Shown here one piece after another: positions 1 through 7,393 of a DNA stretch of 12,621 nt. How positions within the stretch are numbered: the first letter of the stretch is position 1; every line of letters begins with the position of its first letter. Location: the NCBI GenBank assembly GCA_029940345.1, contig JAOZRC010000085.1, positions 1 through 12,621 on the forward strand. Direction: 5' to 3'. Both the position numbers and the translations under genes were made by a program. The DNA comes from Desulfobacterales bacterium. GTDB taxonomy: Bacteria; Desulfobacterota; Desulfobacteria; Desulfobacterales; JAUCGF01. The notes beneath the pieces were generated by a model. That model was not told the origin of the DNA. It did not search any database and saw only the letters and a program-made list of their open reading frames with translations.

Positions 1-24
1 ATAACAGAATATGCGCAATCACAT

Positions 25-50
25 TACAAATATGCCGTCCCGATGGGACT
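25..50. repeat. Hairpin repeat, copy 1
   Basis: This short intergenic repeat begins with TACAAATATGCCG and continues into a small hairpin: GTCCC (37-41), loop GAT, GGGAC (45-49). The same 13-base leader, followed at once by a hairpin of the same size, recurs at 77-101. It lies downstream of the glyQ stop, where glyS would be expected in a glyQS operon. I recall similar TACAAATAT...CTCC..GGAG repeats between genes in other bacterial genomes, but I cannot assign a named family. Confidence 0.6.
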
Positions 51-76
51 CTGTCAGAATCAGAGCATGATTGTAC

Positions 77-102
77 TACAAATATGCCGCTCTCACGGAG
101 CT
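77..102. repeat. Hairpin repeat, copy 2
   Basis: Second copy of the repeat at 25-50, in the same orientation and 52 bp away. The leader TACAAATATGCCG (77-89) is identical. The hairpin is GCTCT (89-93), loop CAC, GGAGC (97-101), with one G-T pair. The stem differs from copy 1 (GTCCC/GGGAC) but still pairs, so the fold is kept while the bases change. This supports a structured mobile or REP-like element rather than chance similarity. Confidence 0.6.
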
Positions 103-145
103 TTTAAGGAATATTTTATTTCAATTGCACAGGTCGAAACTTTTC

Positions 146-1030
146 CTAAGCAACTAAACTGTTTTTTGGCAATAATGGAAACCCCATCGCTTCCCTTTGA
201 TTGACATAGCCTTGGGCGCAGGCACGGGCAAGATTGCGGATACGCCCGATATAGCCGGTTCTTTCCGAAACACTGATGGCACCGCGAGCATCTAAAAGAT
301 TAAAGGTATGGGAGCATTTCAGGCAATACTCATACGCGGGTAAAATCAAGCCTTTTTCAATTGTGCGTTGCGATTCGGCTTCGTAGCATTGAAATGTTTG
401 CAAGAGCATATCAACATCGGCCACTTCAAAATTATAAACCGATTGTTCCACCTCCTGCTGATGATGCACCTGGCCGTAAGTTACAGTGTCATTCCATTTC
501 AAATCATATACGTTGTCCACTCCTTGTAGGTACATAGTGATACGTTCCAGACCGTAAGTCAGTTCCACTGAAATCGGTTTTAATTCGATGCTTCCGGCCA
601 TCTGAAAATAGGTGAATTGCGTCACTTCCATACCATCCAACCAGACCTCCCATCCCAATCCGGATGCACCCAAAGTGGGGGATTCCCAATCATCTTCGAC
701 AAAACGGATGTCGTGATCCAGCGGGTCAACGCCCAGAGCCTTTAAACTGTCCAAATATTGTTCCTGGACATCATCGGGCGATGGCTTTAAGATCACCTGA
801 TACTGGTAGTAATGCTGTAATCGGTTGGGGTTATCACCATAGCGCCCATCGGTCGGACGCCGTGAAGGTTGTACATACGCCACATTCCAGGGTTCCGGCC
901 CCAATGATTTTAATGTTGTAAAGTGGTGGAAGGTGCCCGCACCGACTTGCAAGTCATAGGGCTGCACCATCACACACCCTTTTTGCGCCCAAAAGTGTTC
1001 TAATGTAAAAATCACATCCTGAAAATTCAT
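146..1030 (-). CDS. glyQ: Glycyl-tRNA synthetase alpha subunit
   Basis: GlyQ is the catalytic alpha chain of the bacterial alpha2-beta2 class II glycyl-tRNA synthetase, which charges tRNA-Gly in the cytoplasm. The 294-residue product is close to the usual length (about 300). It shows the family blocks almost intact: [19 protein letters not shown] at the N-terminus, the [19 protein letters not shown] block around residues 52-70, then [20 protein letters not shown] and [20 protein letters not shown]. It starts at an ATG with only a weak GGGG upstream. It ends at TAG, the only gene here to do so, and an in-frame TAA follows 9 codons later. The partner gene glyS normally follows directly, but the 145 bp beyond the stop contain repeats and no start for it. 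A MITE-like element lies 17 bp upstream, so the native promoter is either inside that element or displaced by it. Confidence 0.97.
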   Translation of the reverse strand: MNFQDVIFTLEHFWAQKGCVMVQPYDLQVGAGTFHHFTTLKSLGPEPWNVAYVQPSRRPTDGRYGDNPNRLQHYYQYQVILKPSPDDVQEQYLDSLKALGVDPLDHDIRFVEDDWESPTLGASGLGWEVWLDGMEVTQFTYFQMAGSIELKPISVELTYGLERITMYLQGVDNVYDLKWNDTVTYGQVHHQQEVEQSVYNFEVADVDMLLQTFQCYEAESQRTIEKGLILPAYEYCLKCSHTFNLLDARGAISVSERTGYIGRIRNLARACAQGYVNQREAMGFPLLPKNSLVA

Positions 1031-1047
1031 TTTGTACCCCGTTTCTT

Positions 1048-1227
1048 AGGGCTCTAAAATAAATAACTTGGTATTTTATCCATCACAGCTTCCGGTCATC
1101 TTTGGCCGATCTTCAATCACAAAAGTTTGAAATAGCTCACTATTACTACGCTTTTGTTCAATCAGATCGACCAAACCTGACCAAAATCTGTGCACCTAAA
1201 AGTACAAGTTATTTATTTCTGAACCCT
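1048..1227. mobile_element. Snap-back MITE-like element
   Basis: A 180-bp segment has terminal inverted repeats of 23 bp at 1048-1070 and 1205-1227, matching at 20 of 23 positions and sharing the core AAATAAATAACTTG. The pairing continues inward: aligning 1048-1125 with the reverse complement of 1151-1227 gives roughly 70% identity, leaving a loop of about 25 bases (1126-1150). The whole element is therefore one long imperfect hairpin with no coding capacity, as expected of a miniature inverted-repeat transposable element. TTA occurs directly at both edges (1046-1048 and 1227-1229) and may be a 3-bp target duplication around a GGG...CCC element. No transposase is present, so it would be non-autonomous. 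It could supply the leader or promoter of glyQ, or act as a terminator between neighbours. Confidence 0.7.
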
Positions 1228-1261
1228 TACTTTGATAAAGGTTATAAAATCAGAGGTGACA

Positions 1262-1777
1262 TCAATACCGTTTAAAGTGTCTTATCACCTTATTTTTTAG
1301 CGCTCTCGGTTTGCGTAACCAAATGAACCGACTTAGTTTAGTAAACTTTCGCTTTAAAAAATTAATTTCTTTTTCAATTGACCTTTCATAATTACAAAAG
1401 GCCGTTATGCATATTTCCGGCATTGAATCAGGTGGAAATATACAAGGCCCTTTGCCGTCTTTGAGAAAAATACAGTCAGTAGCGAAGAATAGATTTTCTC
1501 TTTCCAGGCATTTTGAAATAGCGGCATTCATGTCAGGGTTCATCACTAAAATGAACAGAAAATCATAATGACTGATTATCGAATCCGGATATAAATTCAG
1601 ACAGCAAAGTCCTTGACATTCGGTCTTACATTTTAAAAAGAGTTTTTCTCCTTTTTGAGAAAGTTTTTTTTCCGCTTTTTGAATTTCTTTACCAAATCCC
1701 CTTGCGATCCTCAGCGCTTCATCGTCTAAATCGTTTATAATCTTCTGAGCTTGGTTGAATTTATATTTGAGTCCCAT
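1262..1777 (-). CDS. YkgJ-like cysteine-cluster protein (putative)
   Basis: A 171-residue soluble protein with nine cysteines, eight of them in two clusters: C-x3-C-x3-CC at residues 50-59 and a second set at 102, 112, 123 and 128 in a DCIFLK..GPCIFPPDSMPEIC..FC context. This spacing resembles the YkgJ/UPF0153 family, whose conserved cysteines probably bind zinc or an Fe-S cluster; its function is unknown. The N-terminal 45 residues look helical and charged. The C-terminus is very basic (many Lys/Arg from about 137 on), which could favour nucleic acid or membrane contact. The ATG at 1777-1775 has no clear SD. The gene lies 77 bp downstream of the GHMP kinase on the same strand and may share its transcript. 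Family assignment is by motif only; the coding status itself looks sound. Confidence 0.65.
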   Translation of the reverse strand: MGLKYKFNQAQKIINDLDDEALRIARGFGKEIQKAEKKLSQKGEKLFLKCKTECQGLCCLNLYPDSIISHYDFLFILVMNPDMNAAISKCLERENLFFATDCIFLKDGKGPCIFPPDSMPEICITAFCNYERSIEKEINFLKRKFTKLSRFIWLRKPRALKNKVIRHFKRY

Positions 1778-1854
1778 TTAAAACAATTGAATAAGTTATT
1801 TAGTCCCTGCTCTTTATCTCCGCCCTTTGACCTTGTGGTATTAATATCTGGAAT

Positions 1855-2928
1855 TCAATATTTGCCAAAGCGAAGCCCCCTGTTATCAATTTTCATCTCC
1901 AACAAAGCGGCTGTTTCAATTTCAGAAAGCAAGTTTTTCCAATTAATTTTCAATTTTTTGATATGATTCGGTTCACCCAGCGCCCATATACAGCCTCCAC
2001 CGCCTGCGCCGGTAAATCGAGCGCCGCAATTGGCTTGTACGGCAAGTTTTACCAATTGCTTGCCCATATCATCAAGCACGTCCGGAGTCATTTCGCGTCG
2101 AAGATCGGTTTCCAGGTTCATCTGTTTAGCGGCGGTCTGCAAATCCCATTCTTTTACAGCATGTCCGAATAAATTTGTTGCCTGAATGATTTTTTTCCAA
2201 TAATCGCGATATTGGCCGGATACAAATTGACGCACCCAACGGCTGTTGATATCTTTTGACGCATGGGGAATACCGCAGTAAGCTAAAAGTAAACGCGCCT
2301 CCAAGTCCTGATAATCGGAATCTGATATAACAATCAGGCGTTTATAAAGCGGCAATACGGGCTGACCGGTCCAAAACCAAGTGTTCACACCACCAAAAAC
2401 AGCCGCAAGTTGATCTTGAAAGCCACAAGGCACACCTGCAACACTGGCTTCCAGAGCGTGCGCCAGGATAGCGATTTCCTGTCGGAATTCATTTTCCTGC
2501 TCTTTAACTACCGCCTCGTGATCAATCAGCGCTTTGAACGCGGCCACTAAAGCGACAGCCGCTGCCGACGAGCCCCCTAACGCACTACGCGGCGGAGAGG
2601 ATGAATCAATTATAATATGAACCCCATCCGCACGGAAATAGGCGGCGATAGCAAACATTAATCCCAACGGATGATTAAAGGGAGCCTGTTCCGGTGAGAA
2701 TTCAGCGCTGTCGAAACCCCTGGAAGATACTTTTACGATGCCTTGGGTATAAGGTTCAAGGCGTATATATGTTCTCAAACCGATGGCAATATTAAAAGTG
2801 CAGGGGTTAAGATGTCTGAACGGATAATTAAATGTGTTTATATCCAAGGTGCCGCCCATGTCTACACGGCACGGAGCGGAAACTTCAATCGAATTGTTTT
2901 CAAGAATAGTCTGAAAGTCAGTTTTCAT
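1855..2928 (-). CDS. GHMP-family sugar kinase
   Basis: This 357-residue protein has the GHMP kinase signature (galacto-, homoserine, mevalonate, phosphomevalonate kinases). Motif 1 is SAPCRVDMGGTLDI (about 17-30). Motif 2 is the glycine-rich ATP phosphate loop PPRSALGGSSAAA (about 112-124). Motif 3 is NCGARFTGAGGGGC (about 300-313). The stretch GVPCGFQDQLAAVFGGVN (about 165-182) resembles the G-x-QDQ-x5-FGG block of heptose-7-phosphate and fucose kinases, so a sugar or sugar phosphate is a likelier substrate than mevalonate. The exact substrate cannot be read from sequence. If it is a heptose kinase it would feed nucleotide-sugar synthesis for the envelope, but no heptose partner gene is here. 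The ATG start has no SD. A REP-type repeat sits between it and recO. Confidence 0.88.
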   Translation of the reverse strand: MKTDFQTILENNSIEVSAPCRVDMGGTLDINTFNYPFRHLNPCTFNIAIGLRTYIRLEPYTQGIVKVSSRGFDSAEFSPEQAPFNHPLGLMFAIAAYFRADGVHIIIDSSSPPRSALGGSSAAAVALVAAFKALIDHEAVVKEQENEFRQEIAILAHALEASVAGVPCGFQDQLAAVFGGVNTWFWTGQPVLPLYKRLIVISDSDYQDLEARLLLAYCGIPHASKDINSRWVRQFVSGQYRDYWKKIIQATNLFGHAVKEWDLQTAAKQMNLETDLRREMTPDVLDDMGKQLVKLAVQANCGARFTGAGGGGCIWALGEPNHIKKLKINWKNLLSEIETAALLEMKIDNRGLRFGKY

Positions 2929-2967
2929 AATGGCGCTTTTTAATTATTGGTTTTTCTTGGCGGAACA

Positions 2968-2990
2968 CGCAAACGGAAGTTTGCACTCCT
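2968..2990 (-). repeat. Single REP-like hairpin
   Basis: This 23-bp unit matches the right arm of the inverted pair at 12469-12491 at 22 of 23 positions. Read on the minus strand it begins AGGAGT and then forms the hairpin GCAAAC-TTCC-GTTTGC. A GGAG/GTAG tetranucleotide followed by a short hairpin is the classic layout of REP sequences mobilised by RAYT (TnpA-REP) transposases. No intact left arm is present, although the bases just left of it (TTGGCGGAACACGC) look like the remains of one. It lies in the 94-bp gap between recO and the GHMP kinase gene. Confidence 0.6.
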
Positions 2991-3022
2991 TCTTGGGATA
3001 ACTTGAAACTTAAAACTTCACT

Positions 3023-3784
3023 TTAACGTATCTGTCTTAAAAATTTCAAACTCCGCAGTTGCCTGCCTGTATGAAAGGGCACGAATGCTTCCAGGAAAGA
3101 AAGGCTTTCTTGCAAAGCTTGTGGCGAAAGACAAAGTCGCCGAGCGGTTTCCAAATCGTGCTGATCAATCCATTGTAACTGTTTTAGCACGCCCTTGGAA
3201 AGCGTCAAGCGTCCGGTGGCGGCCGATGCACATTGAGGGCATTGCAGACCGCCTTTCACAAAATCAAATATCAATCGGGTATGCGCTGTTTTTTCCACCG
3301 GAATTCCGCATTCGCGGCATCGCCGTAAATCAGGGCTAAGGCCGTTGAGGTTTAAAAATTTAAGCTGAAAAAAAACGCTTAACATTTCATCGGGTATTTT
3401 CCCTTGGTTAAGCGCTTCAAGTGCAATCGAAAACAGGTAATATAGCTGTGACTGCGCTTTGTCTTCTTCCACCCAGGTGTTAATCAATTCAGCCCAATAA
3501 CTGGCATACGCGGTTTTTTTAATATCGGCCCTGATATCGGAAAAAGATTCTTTCAAGGCGGCTTCTTGAAGATACATCATCCCCTGGCGTCGTCCGTTGC
3601 GGCAAACGACCTGCAAAACGGAAAAAAGCTCAAGAATCGGGCCAAAACGTTTGGTGCTCTTTTTAGCAGCCTTGGCGATGATTGAAATTTTGCCTTTATC
3701 CGGCGTGAAAAAGCTGATTATGAGATCGTTGTCTCCATAGCAGATCCGGCGCAGCATAATAGCGGTTGTGGTAAATTCGGGCAT
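3023..3784 (-). CDS. recO: DNA repair protein RecO
   Basis: RecO works with RecR (RecFOR pathway) to load RecA on SSB-coated single-stranded DNA and can anneal complementary strands. The 253-residue length fits the family. The N-terminal OB-fold begins MPEFTTTAIMLRRICYGDND and includes the typical DLIISFFTPDKGKISIIAKAAKK run (about 20-42). A C4 zinc finger is visible: C-x2-C at 156/159 (CRECG) and C-x2-C at 182/185 (CPQC), as in many bacterial RecO proteins. The start lies 1 bp after the stop of mgtE (TGAAATG), so translation is probably coupled to it; there is no separate SD. If ribosomes fall off at the mgtE amber codon, recO expression could also suffer through polarity. Confidence 0.93.
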   Translation of the reverse strand: MPEFTTTAIMLRRICYGDNDLIISFFTPDKGKISIIAKAAKKSTKRFGPILELFSVLQVVCRNGRRQGMMYLQEAALKESFSDIRADIKKTAYASYWAELINTWVEEDKAQSQLYYLFSIALEALNQGKIPDEMLSVFFQLKFLNLNGLSPDLRRCRECGIPVEKTAHTRLIFDFVKGGLQCPQCASAATGRLTLSKGVLKQLQWIDQHDLETARRLCLSPQALQESLSFLEAFVPFHTGRQLRSLKFLRQIR

Positions 3785-3785
3785 T

Positions 3786-4826
3786 TCAGAGACCCAACAG
3801 AGCTGTTGCTATCACGAAATAAAAAAATATACTGATAATATCAATGGAGGTCGTAACAAAAGGGCCGGTGGCAACTGCCGGGTCAATATTCATGCGGGCA
3901 AAAAGCATTGGCACCAAGGAGCCTACCAAGGCGGCTACGGACATAGAACAGAGAACGGCGAGCCCGACGGCTGCCGCCAAGCCCGCCAAAGTGTACCTGA
4001 ATTGCGCTACGGAACCGATCAAAACGCCATAAAACATTCCTAAAATAAGACCGATGCTCAGTTCTTTTAACACCACCGACCCGATATCCCGCCTGTTAAG
4101 ACGCCCCGTTGCCAGTCCGCGAACGACAATGGTGGAGGATTGCGTGCCAATATTACCGCCCATCCCCATAATAACGGGAATAAATGCCGCCAGATAGACG
4201 ATTTTATTCAGCGTGCTTTCGTAGTGTCCGATAATATAAAAAGCGACAATCCCGCCAATACAACTGGCGAATAGCCAAGGTGCACGGATACGCGTGCTTC
4301 TAAACACCGATTGGGTTTCCACAAACTGTTCACCGGCACCGACCATTTTCAACATATCCTCAGTGGCTTCTTCCCGGAAAATGTCAATCACATCATCCAC
4401 CGTAACAATACCCACCAGACAGTTAGATTCATCCACTACCGGAACTGCCAGAATATCATAACGAGCGACAATCTTGGCAACGACTTCCTGATCTACATCG
4501 GTTTGTACGGAAAAAACATCGGTGGTCATAAAATTTTTTAACGGCGTTTCAGGCGGCACCACCACCAATTGGCGCAAGGAACTGACTCCCACCAGCTTGC
4601 TATATTCATCCACCACATAGAGATAAAAAGGCATCTCTACATCAAGAAACTCTTTTTGTAAAGAAGCGATCGCGTCAGCAGCCGTTGTGTCCAGTTTCAA
4701 TGCAATAAAATCGGGCACCATGATGCCGCCAGCCGTATCATTGCCATAGCTCAACAGGCCTTCGACTTCTTCGGAGCCTTCATTTTTCATCCGCTCTAAA
4801 ATCACATCGGAAATTTCATCCGTCAA
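3786..4826 (-). CDS. mgtE: MgtE Mg2+ channel, CBS and membrane part (after in-frame TAG)
   Basis: This is the larger part of an MgtE magnesium channel/transporter, in the same frame as the piece at 4842-5138. Counting from that upstream ATG the whole gene is 450 codons, the normal MgtE length, with TAG at codon 99. Visible here are the end of the N domain with LLSYGNDTAGGIM (about codons 128-140), two CBS domains (about 140-260, with FYLYVVDEYSKLVGVSSLRQL and LAVPVVDESNCLVGIVTVDDV), the connecting helix, and a five-helix membrane domain with GMGGNIGTQSS (about 325-335) and GPFVTTSIDI (about 425-434). The acidic residue in the last segment is a known Mg2+ determinant in this family. The only in-frame start near this end is TTG at 4826, with AGGA 12 nt upstream, so independent initiation looks weak. 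It is either a pseudogene, a split gene or a read-through product. Confidence 0.85.
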   Translation of the reverse strand: MTDEISDVILERMKNEGSEEVEGLLSYGNDTAGGIMVPDFIALKLDTTAADAIASLQKEFLDVEMPFYLYVVDEYSKLVGVSSLRQLVVVPPETPLKNFMTTDVFSVQTDVDQEVVAKIVARYDILAVPVVDESNCLVGIVTVDDVIDIFREEATEDMLKMVGAGEQFVETQSVFRSTRIRAPWLFASCIGGIVAFYIIGHYESTLNKIVYLAAFIPVIMGMGGNIGTQSSTIVVRGLATGRLNRRDIGSVVLKELSIGLILGMFYGVLIGSVAQFRYTLAGLAAAVGLAVLCSMSVAALVGSLVPMLFARMNIDPAVATGPFVTTSIDIISIFFYFVIATALLGL

Positions 4827-4841
4827 ACTACCGATCAGATC

Positions 4842-4844
4842 CTA
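4842..4844 (-). other. In-frame amber (TAG) codon inside mgtE
   Basis: Reading from the ATG at 5138, the frame is ...GAT TAT GTT TAG GAT CTG ATC GGT AGT..., giving ...SSDYV-stop-DLIGSLTDEIS.... The frame does not change across the stop, and the residues on both sides align with an MgtE N domain, where D-x-x-DLL/DLI is common. Restoring one sense codon gives a full-length protein. Possible causes are a recent nonsense mutation, a base-call error, suppression, or pyrrolysine insertion; some deltaproteobacteria encode pyrrolysine. Confidence 0.9.
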
Positions 4845-5138
4845 AACATAATCTGAAGACTTCTCTTCAAAAACTGCAACGACATCATCAAGTTCCAACA
4901 CTTCAAACAGGGAGAGAAAAGAATCTTCATCCAATTCACAAAATAAGATGCCTTTTTGTTCGGTATCCTCAATCATATCAAACAGTTTTTGCTGATATTG
5001 AAGGGATAGGGAACGAAATACAACGGACAGGTCGGCACCATGGGTTTTGTTCACGATTTTTTGCAAATGCGTGGTCGCATCCCGTCGCAGCAATCTTTTT
5101 ATGCTTTCTACCAATATTTTATTGCGGTCACTTTGCAT
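4842..5138 (-). CDS. mgtE: MgtE N-terminal domain fragment (ends at TAG)
   Basis: The 98-residue N-terminal part of MgtE, before the amber codon. MgtE N domains are right-handed helical superhelices that sense cytosolic Mg2+ together with the CBS pair. The repeating pattern seen here (LQKIVNKTHGADLSVVFRSL, then QQKLFDMIEDTEQKGILFCEL, then SLFEVLELDDVVAVFEE) fits that fold. On its own this piece lacks about a quarter of the domain and would not be expected to work as a channel. The ATG at 5138 follows a stop in the same frame, with no other good start and only weak SD-like AGAG. It lies 102 bp downstream of the rodZ-like gene and probably shares its transcript. Confidence 0.8.
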   Translation of the reverse strand: MQSDRNKILVESIKRLLRRDATTHLQKIVNKTHGADLSVVFRSLSLQYQQKLFDMIEDTEQKGILFCELDEDSFLSLFEVLELDDVVAVFEEKSSDYV

Positions 5139-5240
5139 AGGCTCTGAAAGAGGATGTCTGACTGATTGCGCTTTTCAGCAAATGGCGTTTCAGCCTAACC
5201 TTTCATGAAGGGTTATAAAAACCAAGATGAAATATGATAA

Positions 5241-6017
5241 TTATAAAGGTATTTTGAGAGTCTGCGTTTGGTTGGCCTTATGAGTAACACTCACTATTTG
5301 ATCGTTTAGTAACAATTGAACGTTATCAGTACAGCCGATGGCAAGTTTCATATACGGAATAACTTCAAGTTCAATTCGATCGCCGCAGTTTAGTTTGTAA
5401 TGTTTAGGGGCAACCGTGTCAGTCATGAGGCGTAGCCAGGTTTTTTTCTTGACAATAATTTTCAGCACATCCCTTTTGCAGAGATCGTCTTGGTTGGTGA
5501 ATTGTGGGAATTCGATCACTGTGGCATGATTGATGGCACCATTATAATAGGGCGGCTGCGAGGGAGGTTTGTCGCTATCAAACGTCAGCAACTTTACCAG
5601 CCTATAATGCAACGGCTTACTGCCTTCACATTCGGATTCAGACAAATTCATAGCATAAACGGAAAATGCAATTGCTCCTATCAATATCCCGACCAAAGTC
5701 GTCAATCGCAACCAAGATTTGGCGGCATGTAAAATGGGAGGTTGTTTTGATTCGACGGATTGACTTTTTTCATGACATTTAAAAAGATATCGTCGTACAG
5801 CTTCATCTGCATCGGCGTCTACCGCAGCAGCATACGAGCGTATAAAGCCTTTGACAAAAATATCGCCAGGCAACCGATCCGTATTTTCGGCCTCCAGTGC
5901 AATAAGATAGTCCATGCTGATACGGGTTTTTCGCGCCACTGTTTTCAGTTGGATATCTTTTTTAAGCCGAATCGCTCTTAAGTAAGGTCCGTAAGATAAG
6001 GAATTTTTACTTTTCAT
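5241..6017 (-). CDS. rodZ: RodZ-like membrane HTH protein
   Basis: A 258-residue protein with the RodZ layout. There is a cytoplasmic Xre/Cro-type helix-turn-helix at about 8-75 (YLRAIRLKKDIQLKTVARKT, then ISMDYLIALEAEN and FVKGFIRSYA). A short basic linker follows, then one membrane span at about 104-123 (LTTLVGILIGAIAFSVYAM), and finally an external beta-rich domain of the DUF4115 type at about 185-258 (KKKTWLRLMTDTVAPKHYKLNCGDRIELEV...). RodZ links MreB filaments to the envelope and shapes rods. Two cysteines in the external part (about 179 and 211) could pair. The start ATG has no SD and lies 24 bp after the surA-like stop, so the two are probably co-transcribed. The domain match is good; the cell-shape role is inferred from the family, since MreB is not in view. 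Confidence 0.83.
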   Translation of the reverse strand: MKSKNSLSYGPYLRAIRLKKDIQLKTVARKTRISMDYLIALEAENTDRLPGDIFVKGFIRSYAAAVDADADEAVRRYLFKCHEKSQSVESKQPPILHAAKSWLRLTTLVGILIGAIAFSVYAMNLSESECEGSKPLHYRLVKLLTFDSDKPPSQPPYYNGAINHATVIEFPQFTNQDDLCKRDVLKIIVKKKTWLRLMTDTVAPKHYKLNCGDRIELEVIPYMKLAIGCTDNVQLLLNDQIVSVTHKANQTQTLKIPL

Positions 6018-6041
6018 AATCGTAAATGTAAAATGAGAAAG

Positions 6042-7052
6042 TTATTGTTGTATTTTAATATGGGAGCGGGCGCGCAGATCATCAAGCCACGCGTCGAATT
6101 TGCGGTTAACGATTTCATTGTAGAGTTTTTCTTCAATCTCAGCCGATACGTCCGTGATAGATTTTTCCGATAGATTTTCAATAGATTTGATATAAAATAG
6201 TTGGAAGCCGGCATCCGTTTCGATCACTTGGGTTATATCACCAGCGTGCAAGCCCTCAATCGCTTTCTGCAGTTTAGAAGCCAAACCGCTATAGGGAAAC
6301 ATGCCCAGATCACCCCCATCAACCAAACGATAAGGCGTGTATGATTTGACCAGTTCATTGAAGGCCTCGCCATGCATGAATTTTGAGCGCACATCTTCCA
6401 TTTGTCGATAAATTTTCTGTTTTTGACCTGCCGTGGAAAGGGGAGGGACGCTCATCGTGATATTCCAGAGATGGTACTTTTTATCAGCATCTAAGCCTTC
6501 CTTATGTTTTTCATAGTAAGCTTTGATATCCTCGTCAGTAATTACAACTTTGGATTTCACTTCAAGGTTAACCAATCGTCTTCTGAGAATTTGATCCTTT
6601 ATGGTTTGGCGGTACGCCAACATTGTCATTCCCTGGGCTTGTAATCCTTCCCTGAGTTGCTCATCCGTCAGATAATTGGCTTCTTTGATTCGTTCGATGG
6701 CCGCATTCACCTCATTGCCGCTCACGGTGATTTTGGAACGTTTAACTTCCTGATCCGTCAGCTTATCGTCAACCAGTCTTTTGAGGATATCCTGCCTGAC
6801 TTTAAAGAGCATTGCACGCTCTTTTTCGCTCAGGTAGTTCATGCCTTTAATTTTTTGACGATACGGCGCTTCAGCCTGTCGAAGTTCCGAAAGCGTAATG
6901 ATATCATCATTCACAATCGCGACAATCCGGTCAACAATTTCAGCGGCCATGACGGTGTTGGCAGCCATGAGGTATAAGGCAATGCCTAATACAGGATAAA
7001 ACAGGTAGGATTTGAAGGCATCGGATATTTTTGTTTCAATGTTTTTTTTCAT
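6042..7052 (-). CDS. surA: SurA/PpiC-type periplasmic peptidyl-prolyl isomerase
   Basis: A 336-residue exported folding factor. Residues 1-37 form a signal peptide: basic start, hydrophobic core YPVLGIALYLMAANTVMA, probable cleavage near MA/AE. The SurA N-terminal chaperone domain follows, with EIVDRIVAIVNDDIITLSEL at about 38-57 and helices to about 165. A single parvulin (PpiC) domain spans about 193-290, with KYHLWNI, GEAFNELVKSYTP, GGDLGMFPYSGL and GDITQVIETDAGFQLFYI. E. coli SurA has two parvulin domains; this one-domain form is common in deltaproteobacteria, so orthology is functional rather than exact. It would help outer-membrane proteins cross the periplasm. The start is preceded by a weak GGAAA. 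It sits 376 bp downstream of mfd, a gap large enough to hold its own promoter. Confidence 0.88.
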   Translation of the reverse strand: MKKNIETKISDAFKSYLFYPVLGIALYLMAANTVMAAEIVDRIVAIVNDDIITLSELRQAEAPYRQKIKGMNYLSEKERAMLFKVRQDILKRLVDDKLTDQEVKRSKITVSGNEVNAAIERIKEANYLTDEQLREGLQAQGMTMLAYRQTIKDQILRRRLVNLEVKSKVVITDEDIKAYYEKHKEGLDADKKYHLWNITMSVPPLSTAGQKQKIYRQMEDVRSKFMHGEAFNELVKSYTPYRLVDGGDLGMFPYSGLASKLQKAIEGLHAGDITQVIETDAGFQLFYIKSIENLSEKSITDVSAEIEEKLYNEIVNRKFDAWLDDLRARSHIKIQQ

Positions 7053-7260
7053 TCGTGTTTCCGGGTCTTAGAATATTAATCAGGTGTTCTTCGTTTTAAT
7101 ATGGTATTCCAATTCAGGTTTTTCCAAAATCATGGAAATCACGGACAATTTGGAACATTCAACTTTCTAAGCCTTTGCACCCTATACAATTTCTAATGCA
7201 ATTAAGGGGCCAAGAAAAACCAAAATCGGGATACGATACGACGATATTACAATTTTCGCA

Positions 7261-7289
7261 CAACTACTTGTTTTTATAGTAAATAGTTG
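7261..7289. repeat. Small inverted repeat
   Basis: CAACTACTT (7261-7269) and AAATAGTTG (7281-7289) pair over 8 of 9 positions around an 11-base T-rich loop. It could be an operator, a hairpin in the mfd-surA transcript, or the remnant of a mobile element. No second copy was noticed in this window. Confidence 0.35.
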
Positions 7290-7378
7290 AAATTTCCAGG
7301 CATCCTTGAATTCAACAAGTGTACCATAATAGGTGTGCCATTTTTGAAAAAGCTCCCGCAATTTAGAATGCCGCTAAA

Positions 7379-7393
7379 AATATGAATCATATT
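7379..7393 (-). terminator. Weak AT-rich hairpin after mfd
   Basis: On the minus strand, 36 bp beyond the mfd stop, AATATG-ATT-CATATT forms a 6-bp stem with a 3-base loop, followed by three further T residues. The position and T run suit a rho-independent terminator, but the stem contains only one G-C pair and would be unstable. It is recorded as a possibility only. Confidence 0.25.

Noticed and set aside
1048..1227. The inverted-repeat element as a T-box or glycine riboswitch for glyQ
   Set aside because: No T-box sequence or glycine aptamer pattern is visible; near-complete terminal symmetry and flanking TTA fit a MITE better.
4824..4826. TTG as an independent start making mgtE two separate genes
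   Set aside because: The frame is continuous with the upstream piece and the protein would start in the middle of a conserved N-domain helix. The only SD-like AGGA is 12 bases away, so one interrupted gene is the simpler reading.
5197..5214. Hairpin AACCTTTCATGAAGGGTT between the rodZ-like gene and mgtE as a terminator
   Set aside because: The stem has a mismatch and there is no T run on the minus-strand side, so it is unlikely to stop transcription within what looks like an operon.
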